This document shows, piece by piece, positions 36,802 to 45,926 of a DNA stretch of 64,000 bases. Each line of letters begins with the position of its first letter. The first letter of the stretch is position 1. Below the pieces are notes generated by a model, which saw only the letters and a list, made by a program, of their open reading frames with translations, did not search any database and was not told the origin of the DNA. This stretch comes from Sphingobacterium corticibacter (GTDB lineage: Bacteria; Bacteroidota; Bacteroidia; Sphingobacteriales; Sphingobacteriaceae). Location of the stretch: positions 1,326,401-1,390,400 of the forward strand of contig NZ_QDKG01000001.1 in the NCBI RefSeq assembly GCF_003076635.1, read 5' to 3'. The translations under genes were made by a program, and so were the position numbers.

Positions 36802-39480
36802 ATGCCATTTTTAAAAGCATTTCTGGATCATGCACCAGTAGCAACCTGTATTGTTTCTGCGAATGATTTTGTGCTAGAGATGGTCAATGATAGATTTGCT
36901 GAAATTATAGGTGTTGCGAAAACAGGTCTTTTAGATACGTGCTATTGGGATTTTTTTGCATCTCTGCGAGATACACACGAGCAATCTATGCTAGCATCTA
37001 TACATGCTGGACAACCGTATCATGCCGACCACGTTTCTTTGGCTATGCCAAATTCGAAAAAGGATCAAAACGTCTTACTGGATTTTGTCTATGCGCCTAT
37101 CCTAGATGACAATGGTGTTGTGTCGAAAGTAGCTGTTTGGCTTACGCAACCAGTTTTGCAGAAATGGGATAGCGACAAAGCCACCAAGATTCGTGCTGCA
37201 GAAGAAGAACGCGAACGCCTATATCAATCGTTGCAGCAAGCGCCTATTGGATTTGCCGTGCTTTCAGGACCAGATATGGTTTTTGAAGAGGTAAATCAAC
37301 AATATCAGGATATACACCAAGGCAGATCCATATTAAATAGACCTTTCTTAGAAGCGCTACCAGAGCTCAACGACAGTCTAATCAAGTCGACACTGCTTGA
37401 GGTATATGAGAAAGGTACTATTATAGAATTACGTGATCATCCCTTGCAAATCGCTGATCTTGAGCATGGACCAACTACAACAAGAGACTTCAACTGTACC
37501 TATATTCCGAGGTTTAATGCCGAGGGAGAGGTTGATGGCATTTTCAATTTTGCAGTAGAGGTTACACACACCTTAAAAAATATCCGTAAAACTAAACAAG
37601 CCAATAATGATTTAGCCCAGATTATCAATATGTTGCCGGCCTCGGTGGTGGTTATTCGTGGTGATGAGCTAATTGTAGAGATGATTAACGACACCAACCT
37701 CGATTATTGGAAGAAATCGAGACAGGAAGTAGTCGGTAAACCTTTTTTAGAAATTTTGCCCGATTTAGCCAATCAACCTTTTGCAGGCCAGCTAAGGCAC
37801 GTGATGGAAACAGGTGAGATTATCGATGTGGAAGAAAGTCCTGTGCTCTTTACTATGCCAGATGGCTCAATTCGTGAAACTTTTGTGGATTACACCTATC
37901 AGCCGCTGAGTGATTTGCATGGTAATAGAACAGGCGTATTGGTGATGTCTTTTGAGATCACAGAGCGTGTGCTATCGCGGAGATTGTTGGAACAGTATAC
38001 GAAGGAACTATCCTTCGCAAATGATCAATTGTCTATCTCCCATGATAAGCTGGCGAAAAGCGAAGCCAGGTTTAAATTTTTAATTCAAGAGACTCCAGTG
38101 GCAATTGGCTTGCTGCAAGGGCGCGAATTGATTGTGGAGATGGCCAATGAGAAGATTTTGGAAGTATGGGGCAAGACAAATAGTATTATAGGAATGCCGC
38201 TGGAGAAGGCGTTGCCCGAACTAGAAGGACAACCCTTCTTAGGTATTTTGGATAATGTGTTTACCTCTGGAAAGCCATTTTTTGCCAATGAGATCCCGGC
38301 CTTGCTAGAACATGATGGTGCGCTAAAACAATTTTTTTTCAATCTGGTATATCAGCCTGTTTTTGGTCTTAATCAATCCGTTGCAGATATACTGATCGTG
38401 GCGGTAGATGTTACTGAACAGGTAAATTCGAGACGGAAATTGGAACATAGTGAACAACACTTCCGGCGACTAGCGGATCTAGTACCAGCCATGATCTCCA
38501 ACGCGTTACCAGATGGCGAATGGACGTTCCTGAATCAAAAATGGCTAGATTATACAGGGATGAGTTTTGATGAACTTCAAGGTTTTGGTTATTTTCAAGT
38601 GATGCATCCTGAGGATATCCCAATCTATAGTGAAGGGCTGAATAGAGCCGCGGCAAGTGGCGCATCATACGTTTCTGAAATACGTTTTAAGAATACGCAA
38701 GGAAAATATGTTTGGCATCTCAATACGGCTTCGCCTGTTATGAATGCCGAGGGGCAACTTAGCATGTGGGTAGGATCGGCCACTGATATCCAAGCGCTGA
38801 AAGAAGAGGATCAGCGCAAAAATGACTTTATTGCAATGGTTTCTCACGAACTCAAAACGCCGTTGACTTCGCTAAATGGCTATCTGCAGATTTTGTATCG
38901 GAAGGCCCTGCAGGCAGAAGACGCCGCTTCGTTGCATGCTTTTGAAAGTTCGCTCAAGCAAGTGCGACTCATGACGCAAATGACAAATGGTTTCTTGAAC
39001 GTGTCTAGATTGGAATCGGCCAAGATCCAGATTGATAAAACTACCTTCGATATGGCGGTGATGTTGGCCGAAACTGCCGTCGAACATCACTTGTTGTTTA
39101 CCGATCACGAGATCATATTTCATCCGCTGGAAAAGCTTCATATATCTGGCGATCGTGAAAAATTAGGACAGGTTATTAATAATTTGGTGAGCAATGCCGT
39201 GAAATATTCTCCTCGCGGCAGCCAGATTGAAGTTTTTGCAGAGAGAATAGGCGATCACCTCCGTGTGTCGGTCAAAGACAGTGGAATAGGCGTAGCTCCA
39301 GAAAATATTCCTAGGCTTTTTGAACGGTACTTCCGGGTTGAAAATAGTAGTAATGTCGCTGGATTTGGCATTGGCCTGTATCTCTGCGCAGAAATAATTG
39401 CGCTACATCATGGACGAATTGATGCCATTAGCGCACCAAACCAAGGTTCAACATTCTATTTTGAATTGCCTCTAAACTGA
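36802..39480 (+). CDS. Soluble multi-PAS hybrid-less sensor histidine kinase
   Basis: 892 residues without membrane helices, so a cytoplasmic sensor. Five PAS-like segments can be outlined at about 5-118, 138-258, 272-390, 423-540 and 550-665; the second to fourth share the phrases PFLE-LPEL and FNxxYxP, suggesting internal duplication. HisKA follows with the phospho-acceptor H682 (FIAMVSHELKTPLTS), then HATPase_c with the N box (INNLVSNAVKYS), G1 (VKDSGIGV), F box (LFERYFR) and G2 (GFGIGLYLC). No receiver domain and no neighbouring response regulator gene is present, so its partner is elsewhere. The stimulus cannot be read from sequence. Confidence 0.93.
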   Translation: MPFLKAFLDHAPVATCIVSANDFVLEMVNDRFAEIIGVAKTGLLDTCYWDFFASLRDTHEQSMLASIHAGQPYHADHVSLAMPNSKKDQNVLLDFVYAPILDDNGVVSKVAVWLTQPVLQKWDSDKATKIRAAEEERERLYQSLQQAPIGFAVLSGPDMVFEEVNQQYQDIHQGRSILNRPFLEALPELNDSLIKSTLLEVYEKGTIIELRDHPLQIADLEHGPTTTRDFNCTYIPRFNAEGEVDGIFNFAVEVTHTLKNIRKTKQANNDLAQIINMLPASVVVIRGDELIVEMINDTNLDYWKKSRQEVVGKPFLEILPDLANQPFAGQLRHVMETGEIIDVEESPVLFTMPDGSIRETFVDYTYQPLSDLHGNRTGVLVMSFEITERVLSRRLLEQYTKELSFANDQLSISHDKLAKSEARFKFLIQETPVAIGLLQGRELIVEMANEKILEVWGKTNSIIGMPLEKALPELEGQPFLGILDNVFTSGKPFFANEIPALLEHDGALKQFFFNLVYQPVFGLNQSVADILIVAVDVTEQVNSRRKLEHSEQHFRRLADLVPAMISNALPDGEWTFLNQKWLDYTGMSFDELQGFGYFQVMHPEDIPIYSEGLNRAAASGASYVSEIRFKNTQGKYVWHLNTASPVMNAEGQLSMWVGSATDIQALKEEDQRKNDFIAMVSHELKTPLTSLNGYLQILYRKALQAEDAASLHAFESSLKQVRLMTQMTNGFLNVSRLESAKIQIDKTTFDMAVMLAETAVEHHLLFTDHEIIFHPLEKLHISGDREKLGQVINNLVSNAVKYSPRGSQIEVFAERIGDHLRVSVKDSGIGVAPENIPRLFERYFRVENSSNVAGFGIGLYLCAEIIALHHGRIDAISAPNQGSTFYFELPLN

Positions 39481-39507
39481 ATTTTCATACCGATAAATAA
39501 CAGGTTA

Positions 39508-39539
39508 GGCTTTTGCAGATAGACGTATCTGCAAAAGCC
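39508..39539. terminator. Hairpin between convergent kinase and ridA genes
   Basis: Perfect 14-bp stem (GGCTTTTGCAGATA, arms 39508-39521 and 39526-39539) with a 4-base loop, 28 bases after the kinase stop. There is no strong T tract on either side, so termination is likely but not certain. Confidence 0.55.
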
Positions 39540-39576
39540 AGTTTGTTGGATGTGTGTCGTGTAGTTACGGATCGCT

Positions 39577-39972
39577 TTATTTGACAACTGTCGCTTCCAG
39601 CTCTACGGTCAATGTCTCAAACAAGCCTTTCACTTCCAATACGGTTGATGCTTGCTGGATCTCGTGTTTGTTGATCCATTGTTGCAGTAGCTCAAAATGT
39701 TGAAATAAGTCCGCTGTTGAAGTTGTATAGATATTTAAGCGGACAATATTCTTGAGTTCATAGCCAGCAGTAAGCACTACTTTCTCCAGATTGGCGATGC
39801 TTTCTACTAATTGTGTTTTCATGTCTGCATCACTGGAGATACCATGCTCATTAATTGCTGTTTGCCCTGATACATAGAGTGTGCCGGCAACATTTTTTAC
39901 TTCAACTGCTTGCGAATAGCTTCTTGCGGCACTCCATGTCCATGGGTTGATTGCGTTTTTTTCCATCTTCAT
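39577..39972 (-). CDS. RidA-family protein
   Basis: 131-residue member of the YjgF/YER057c/UK114 family. Archetypal RidA hydrolyses reactive enamine/imine intermediates with a conserved Arg near residue 105. Here the corresponding region reads STVLEVKGLFETLTVELEATVVK and has no such Arg, so this is probably a Rid subgroup without classical deaminase activity. It lies 72 bases after the Crp/Fnr gene at 40045-40617 on the same strand, and a perfect TGTGA-N6-TCACA site lies between them. Confidence 0.87.
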   Translation of the reverse strand: MKMEKNAINPWTWSAARSYSQAVEVKNVAGTLYVSGQTAINEHGISSDADMKTQLVESIANLEKVVLTAGYELKNIVRLNIYTTSTADLFQHFELLQQWINKHEIQQASTVLEVKGLFETLTVELEATVVK

Positions 39973-40024
39973 CTCTCATTTAAATTTGATACTACAAAGG
40001 TCGGTGTAAGATGCGGTGCGGGAC

Positions 40025-40040
40025 TGTGACTTGGATCACA
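40025..40040. promoter_or_regulatory. Perfect Crp-type operator TGTGA-N6-TCACA
   Basis: TGTGACTTGGATCACA lies 5 bases after the Crp/Fnr stop codon and about 52 bases before the ridA start. It matches the classical Crp half-sites exactly. The neighbouring regulator has the recognition-helix sequence SRETLSR, almost the SRETVGR of E. coli CRP, so it is a plausible ligand of this site. Confidence 0.55.
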
Positions 40041-40044
40041 TATG

Positions 40045-40617
40045 CTATTTTCTGCTGCGGTACATTCTGCTCAATGTTTCCCGAGATACGCCGAGATACG
40101 CAGCTAAGATCGTCTTAGGAATCCGCTGCACCAAACTAGGATACAGTTGTAAAAACTGCTCGTACTTCTCTTTCGGTGATAAGGTGAGCAGCGATAGGAT
40201 ACGATTTTGGTTGGCAATATGTCCACGGATGGATTTATCCAAGAAATACCCCGTCATGAAGGGAAAAGTGGCACAGAGGTGTTGATAGTTCTTTAGCGAA
40301 AGGGTATAGGCCGTCGTAGCTTCCAGACATTGCAAGGTGCAGGATGATCTGCTTTGATGGTAAAAAGCGTTGAAATCCGTTTCCCACCAATTTTCCATAG
40401 CAAAAGAGGCAATGTGCTCCTTGCCATCCTGATCCCAATAGGAAAGTTTTACCAATCCTGACTGAATAAAATAGATCGTAGAAACTGATTCCTGAGCTCT
40501 AATGATGAAATCGCCTTTGCGAAAAACCATTTGATCAAAATGCTGTCGGATCGCGGCGAAATCATCGTCGGTAATCTTAACGTAATCTTCGATGTTGCTT
40601 CGCAAAAGATTGCTCAT
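40045..40617 (-). CDS. Crp/Fnr-family transcriptional regulator with CRP-like recognition helix
   Basis: 190 residues: jelly-roll sensing domain (about 20-115), dimer helix, and C-terminal helix-turn-helix (IPKTILAAYLGVSRETLSRMYRSRK). The recognition helix SRETLSR closely matches E. coli CRP (SRETVGR), which contacts TGTGA. The cAMP-binding phosphate cassette is not recognisable, so the effector is uncertain. ridA follows 72 bases downstream after a perfect TGTGA-N6-TCACA site. Divergent from the sirtuin gene (148 bases). Confidence 0.88.
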   Translation of the reverse strand: MSNLLRSNIEDYVKITDDDFAAIRQHFDQMVFRKGDFIIRAQESVSTIYFIQSGLVKLSYWDQDGKEHIASFAMENWWETDFNAFYHQSRSSCTLQCLEATTAYTLSLKNYQHLCATFPFMTGYFLDKSIRGHIANQNRILSLLTLSPKEKYEQFLQLYPSLVQRIPKTILAAYLGVSRETLSRMYRSRK

Positions 40618-40765
40618 AGTCGGAATGGAAAACCAATAAGGCCAAAATAGGGATTTGTAATTAAATACTTATGGTCGCAGAAAACTTAATGCGTAGCGTG
40701 CGCCATTTTCTGTGTCGCTTTTATTGCGGTTTCGTTATTTTTATAGAAGTATTAAGAACATATTT

Positions 40766-41449
40766 ATGAGAAAGATTGTGGTATTTACCGGAGCGGGTAT
40801 ATCTGCTGAAAGTGGTTTGCAAACCTTTCGCGGAGCGGATGGATTATGGGAAGGTTATCGCATCGAAGATGTGGCTACGCCAGAAGCGTGGCATCGTGAT
40901 CCCGACATGGTGCAGCACTTCTACAACCTAAGACGGAAAGCCTGTTTGGCTGCAAAACCGAATACGGCACATCAGTATCTAGCCGATTTAGCAAAGATAG
41001 AAGATGTGCAAATCATTACTCAAAATATAGATGATCTCCATGAGCGCGCGGGCAGTGATCGGGTATTGCATTTGCACGGGCAAATTACGAAGTCGCAATC
41101 TTCCATTGACCCTTTTGCTGTCTATCCGATAGTAGGGGATACGCTCACAATGGAAGATCGTTGTGAGCGCGGTGCACCATTAAGACCGCATGTTGTGTGG
41201 TTCGGCGAAGCCGTGCCAGCAATGGATGAAGCAACTACGATTGCAGAGGAAGCAGATGTTTTTATAGTGATTGGTACCTCGCTACAAGTGTATCCTGCAG
41301 CCAATCTTTTGTACCATTTGAAGAGCGACTGTAAGCTCATTTTTGTAGATCCAAATGCATCACAATATACCGTTCCGGCACAGACAATCCTCATCGAAGA
41401 AACAGCGGTGAATAGTGTGCCGATTCTTCAAAAATGGCTTGCCAAATAA
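40766..41449 (+). CDS. Sir2-family NAD-dependent deacylase, class III type without zinc cysteines
   Basis: 227 residues from the ATG at 40766; an upstream extension adds a non-conserved tail. NAD-binding motifs are GAGISAESGLQTFRG (9-23) and TQNIDDLHERAG (85-96), and the catalytic His is H104 (LHLHGQ). Y53 and R56 in HFYNLRRK correspond to the Tyr-Arg pair that gives CobB/SIRT5 enzymes a preference for succinyl or malonyl lysine. The usual four zinc-binding cysteines are missing: between the catalytic His and GAPLRPHVVWFGE only one Cys is found. Activity may be retained, since some bacterial sirtuins lack zinc. Confidence 0.9.
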   Translation: MRKIVVFTGAGISAESGLQTFRGADGLWEGYRIEDVATPEAWHRDPDMVQHFYNLRRKACLAAKPNTAHQYLADLAKIEDVQIITQNIDDLHERAGSDRVLHLHGQITKSQSSIDPFAVYPIVGDTLTMEDRCERGAPLRPHVVWFGEAVPAMDEATTIAEEADVFIVIGTSLQVYPAANLLYHLKSDCKLIFVDPNASQYTVPAQTILIEETAVNSVPILQKWLAK

Positions 41450-41577
41450 TATTTGGTTTCACCAATTACTATTTTGTCTATAAGATCTTTATGTAAATTA
41501 TATGTAGTGATTATTGATATGAAATGCATTTAGATGTAATTTGCTGATTTGAAGTGCCAAATATTATTCTGAAATAA

Positions 41578-41615
41578 AAAAACCTGTTAAACAACGTATT
41601 GTTTAACAGGTTTTT
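41578..41615. terminator. Bidirectional terminator between the sirtuin and the 81-residue protein genes
   Basis: Perfect 16-bp stem (AAAAACCTGTTAAACA, arms 41578-41593 and 41600-41615, loop of 6) with A and T tracts on the outer sides, so it serves both convergent units. Confidence 0.92.
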
Positions 41616-41636
41616 AATTATAATAACATGAACTAA

Positions 41637-41882
41637 TTATTCATATCTTTTGTAAGCTTCCACAAAACTGCTTCGCATCTGCTGAAAGATATCTTCTACG
41701 GTCTTTAAAAATGTTTCATCAATTAATTCGAAGACCCCATTGACTCCTCCAATAATATCGGCTTCGGCAATCTTGTACGACTGCTCTAAGGAGCCTTGCT
41801 CGAATTTAATAATGAATTTTTGATTCATCCCGAAAAGGCTAATCTTGAAAGAAGGATGAGGTAGTTCTGCTAATATGCGCAT
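41637..41882 (-). CDS. Small conserved-looking hypothetical protein (81 aa)
   Basis: Not assigned to a named family. The protein is compact, soluble and free of Cys, with a beta-rich N-terminal half (FKISLFGMNQKFIIKFEQGSLEQSYKIAEA) and a helical C-terminal half (ETFLKTVEDIFQQMRSSFVEAYKRYE). It begins one base after the stop of the flavin-dependent oxidoreductase and is followed by a terminator, so it is the second gene of a two-gene operon. I recall similar small proteins in related genomes, but without a function. Confidence 0.75.
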   Translation of the reverse strand: MRILAELPHPSFKISLFGMNQKFIIKFEQGSLEQSYKIAEADIIGGVNGVFELIDETFLKTVEDIFQQMRSSFVEAYKRYE

Positions 41883-41883
41883 G

Positions 41884-42888
41884 CTAATTGTTGTTGATTT
41901 TTTTGAAAGTGTCTGCCGTCAAACGGAAAGCATCTAATCGTTTCTGATTGTCGAAAATGTAATTTGTCGTCATGATTTCATCGGGCTGATATTCCTCTAT
42001 GAAATCTGTCAATTCGCTGACCAACGTTTGTGTATCTCCTATAAAAGTACAGCTGATCATGGACTGTACCGCTTGCTCGATTTCTGGAATACCTGCATAA
42101 ATGGGTTCAGCCGTAGGTGCAGAAAGTGGCACTCTGCGATTAGTAATAATGCCTGCAAACATATTGAACAAACTGGTCGCTAGTAACTGTGCCTCTGCAT
42201 TGGTATCGGCCGGGACAATGTTGGCACAAATTAGCACATAGGGTTCTTGCAACTGCGCGCTAGGTTTGAAATTCGCTCTGTAAATCTGGATGGCTGACGA
42301 AAGCATCGCCGGTGCAAAATGTGCCGCAAAGGCATACGGCAAACCTAGCTCTGCCGCTAAATACGCACTATCGGTACTCGATCCCAAAATCCACAATGGG
42401 ATCTCTAATCCTTCGCCAGGAAAAGCTCTTACCTTAGCGGTATGGTTGCTGGAGCTTAAAAATTGTTGCAAAGCAAGTACATCATCTTTAAAGTAAAATG
42501 AGGTATTTAGATTATTGCGACGTAGTGCCATTGCGGTATGCTGATCTGTTCCTGGCGCACGACCCAAACCTATTTCTATGCGGCCGGGAAATAGTGTCTC
42601 CAACGTACCGAATTGTTCGGCGATCACCAAAGGAACATGATTGGGCAGCATAATACCGCCAGAACCTACACGAATTTGTTTCGTTTGGCTGGCCACATGC
42701 TGTATAAGTAGCGAGGTTGCCGAACTCGCAATGGCTTCCATATTATGATGCTCAGCGAGCCAGAGTCTTTCGAATCCGTATTTCTCAGCAGCTTGTGCGC
42801 TTTCTACCGCGCGAGCCATGGCGCCAGCGAGATTATCACCTTTTACCACGATCGCTAGTTCTAGCGTCGAAAATTTTACATTTTTCAT
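41884..42888 (-). CDS. Luciferase-like (LLM class) flavin-dependent oxidoreductase
   Basis: 334-residue TIM-barrel flavoprotein of the bacterial luciferase family. Visible family blocks: FERLWLAEHHNM (about 39-50), RVGSGGIMLPNHVPLVIAEQFGTLETLFPGR (about 73-103) and IGLGRAPGTDQ (about 106-116). The AEHHN and GRAPG motifs match the MsnO8/YhbW-like subgroup. It would use reduced FMN to oxidise an unknown small substrate. The downstream 81-residue gene starts one base after its stop. No further neighbours explain its role. Confidence 0.9.
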   Translation of the reverse strand: MKNVKFSTLELAIVVKGDNLAGAMARAVESAQAAEKYGFERLWLAEHHNMEAIASSATSLLIQHVASQTKQIRVGSGGIMLPNHVPLVIAEQFGTLETLFPGRIEIGLGRAPGTDQHTAMALRRNNLNTSFYFKDDVLALQQFLSSSNHTAKVRAFPGEGLEIPLWILGSSTDSAYLAAELGLPYAFAAHFAPAMLSSAIQIYRANFKPSAQLQEPYVLICANIVPADTNAEAQLLATSLFNMFAGIITNRRVPLSAPTAEPIYAGIPEIEQAVQSMISCTFIGDTQTLVSELTDFIEEYQPDEIMTTNYIFDNQKRLDAFRLTADTFKKINNN

Positions 42889-42990
42889 AAGTCAAAGATA
42901 CGTGCGTAAGCAACCATCTATCGTCGCGTTATCGTCACAATTGCCCCAGTATATCGTCAAGATAATGTAAATACTGAAACGCTTTAGGTC

Positions 42991-43662
42991 TTAATTTCCA
43001 GCATTCTTCTGTAACCATTCGGTACGGCGCTGATCTGCTAAAGGTGTAATTTTGAATTGCTCAAACTTTACATCAAATCCATCACCATCTGGACAAGCGG
43101 CCATTACGCCAACTTTGACCGGATGATTGTCTTGTAGCCACGCATTGCGCATCATAGTATATGTTTGGTCGTCAAAAGAATAACACACTTCTACGGCATC
43201 CAATCTACGAACAGCTTTGATCCACACAAATGGAATGGCCTCATCGATCGGTACAATACTCCAATCGCTTGTTTTGTGTGTTACAACAGCGCTTAGGTTG
43301 TATTTGCCATCTACAAATTCGATTCCTGCTTTGATGTAATTTTCATGATCAATGCGTAGCATCAATCCAGCTTGATCAAATCTATTTTTATAATCGGCTG
43401 ATATTTTGACTTTGACCTCAAATTCGCCACCGCGTTCAGTATAATAAAACGGCGCATCATCGACCGTGAAGCCATAGTGAGAAATTCGCCAATAATCACT
43501 TTTTGGCGTCACGAACATATTTAATGTATTATTTTGTATTTCCCAGTTGGTTGGTTCATTAAACCATGTCATCTTTTCCAATTTTTGAGCAGCCACTTTC
43601 ATGGAAAAGGTAGTGAGGATAATTACAATGGTCAGTTTGACAATAATTCCGAAATTGTTCAT
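42991..43662 (-). CDS. Exported DUF1349 (concanavalin-like) protein
   Basis: 223 residues with an N-terminal signal (about 1-25, ending KVAAQ). The DUF1349 beta-sandwich covers about 28-210: WFNEPTNWEIQNNTLNM, then RFDQAGLMLRIDHENYIKAGIEF and GVMAACPDGDGFDVKFEQFKI. The family resembles yeast Ree1 and LamG-like sandwiches and probably binds a carbohydrate; no enzyme activity is established. It is divergent from the exported TIM-barrel isomerase (108 bases), and both look periplasmic, so they could serve one sugar-modification pathway. Confidence 0.88.
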   Translation of the reverse strand: MNNFGIIVKLTIVIILTTFSMKVAAQKLEKMTWFNEPTNWEIQNNTLNMFVTPKSDYWRISHYGFTVDDAPFYYTERGGEFEVKVKISADYKNRFDQAGLMLRIDHENYIKAGIEFVDGKYNLSAVVTHKTSDWSIVPIDEAIPFVWIKAVRRLDAVEVCYSFDDQTYTMMRNAWLQDNHPVKVGVMAACPDGDGFDVKFEQFKITPLADQRRTEWLQKNAGN

Positions 43663-43770
43663 GTATTTGTAGATAGTTTGATATATTTACGATGTTATTA
43701 AAATTTGCACAAAGATGCAAGTGTTGATATCGTATGAACCGAACATCTACACGAACACAAACACATTAAC

Positions 43771-44718
<948 letters not shown>

Positions 44719-44744
44719 GACAATAATTGATCTCCACCTCTTTT

Positions 44745-45926
44745 TTACCGTCTTTCACAGACTAGCACCGTGAGTGTGTCTTCCAGATCGGTGGTAAAGA
44801 AGAGGTGTATTTGACCTCCATCCTGAATCTTAAATTTCTTTCGGATTTCCTCGACCTTTAGCGGAAAGTTACGCGTGGTGATGTTGGCTTTCGCAAATGT
44901 CTTTTTACGCTTCAAATCTCCGAATGGAAATGACGCAATAATCTCAAAGGCTTTTCCCGGAAAATCATACAGCAACTGATCAGAAGTATATAGATGGGAG
45001 TGAAGGTGCAATTTCCCCAACTGGAATTCCTTTGCGACGGATTTGAAGGCGCCCGCTTTTACCACACTCACATCTGGCTCGTACAAGTATTTCTGTGGCG
45101 AGCGGAATTCGCTACGAAGGATTTTCTCTTCAGCGAGCGTGAAAGAAAACTCTTGCAATTGATCCTTAAACAAGCGGATAGCAGATATTAAAGGTTCGCC
45201 TTCAAAACCACGTTTTTGAATAAACAACAGCTCTTTACAGTCATTATCCAAGCTAATCACATACACATTCGTTACGTGTTTTAGCGATCGCAATGCTTGT
45301 GTAATGTCTAACAGCGGAGAAACCTTCGTGATAATGCGTTCGGATTTAGCGAAAAATAGCTCCTGCAAAGACACAATATTCGGTTCGCAGTCTTCTAGCA
45401 GGAAAACTTTGCTCTGGCTCACGCGGCGCGAAGGATCGATGTAAATGTAATCGAAGCTATCTTCTGCTTGCTGCCGCAGATATTCGATTCCATCGCCTGC
45501 AATGCAAGTTAGGTTTTTTACCCCTAAAGCCTGTGCATTGTGTGCCACGATCGTCGACAAATTTTCGTTTAGCTCACAATGAATCACTTGCTCGGCATGC
45601 TGCGCCATATAGCAGCTATCTACACCAAAACCACCGGTAAGATCAATCACACGAGCTCCCTTGCGGATAATCTGCTGTTTGATCAAGGCGGTATGCTCCG
45701 AAGAGCATTGCTCCAGATTGAGTTTGGGTGGATAGAAAATGTGATCGCTGAACGCCCAAGTTGGTAACTTCGATACACAGCGCTGCCAACCATCTACCTG
45801 TGCCGCCAATTCGCTAGAAGCCACGTCTGCAAACGGACTTTTCTTGAGCGCAATAGCAGAAGGTTGCTCCTGACGATGCGTCAGGATATAGTTTTGTACA
45901 TCAGCCTGTAGCAGTCGATTATTCAT
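44745..45926 (-). CDS. Class I SAM-dependent methyltransferase with THUMP-like C-terminus
   Basis: 393 residues. The SAM-binding motif I is VIDLTGGFGVDS (about 94-105), with an acidic residue after the second strand (HCELNENL) and an IYIDPSRR motif (about 155-162) similar to the catalytic tetrapeptide of base methyltransferases. The C-terminal part (about 270-393) resembles the THUMP-like domain of Bacteroidota RNA methyltransferases, so an RNA substrate is likely but unproven. Its start overlaps the aspartate kinase stop by 8 bases. It is the last gene of a four-gene operon. Confidence 0.85.
   Translation of the reverse strand: MNNRLLQADVQNYILTHRQEQPSAIALKKSPFADVASSELAAQVDGWQRCVSKLPTWAFSDHIFYPPKLNLEQCSSEHTALIKQQIIRKGARVIDLTGGFGVDSCYMAQHAEQVIHCELNENLSTIVAHNAQALGVKNLTCIAGDGIEYLRQQAEDSFDYIYIDPSRRVSQSKVFLLEDCEPNIVSLQELFFAKSERIITKVSPLLDITQALRSLKHVTNVYVISLDNDCKELLFIQKRGFEGEPLISAIRLFKDQLQEFSFTLAEEKILRSEFRSPQKYLYEPDVSVVKAGAFKSVAKEFQLGKLHLHSHLYTSDQLLYDFPGKAFEIIASFPFGDLKRKKTFAKANITTRNFPLKVEEIRKKFKIQDGGQIHLFFTTDLEDTLTVLVCERR

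Noticed and set aside
44735..44807. 15-base inverted repeat with one mismatch spanning the methyltransferase stop codon (arms 44735-44749 and 44793-44807).
   Set aside because: The 43-base loop and the coding constraint on one arm make a specific function doubtful; it may at most help to end the convergent transcripts.
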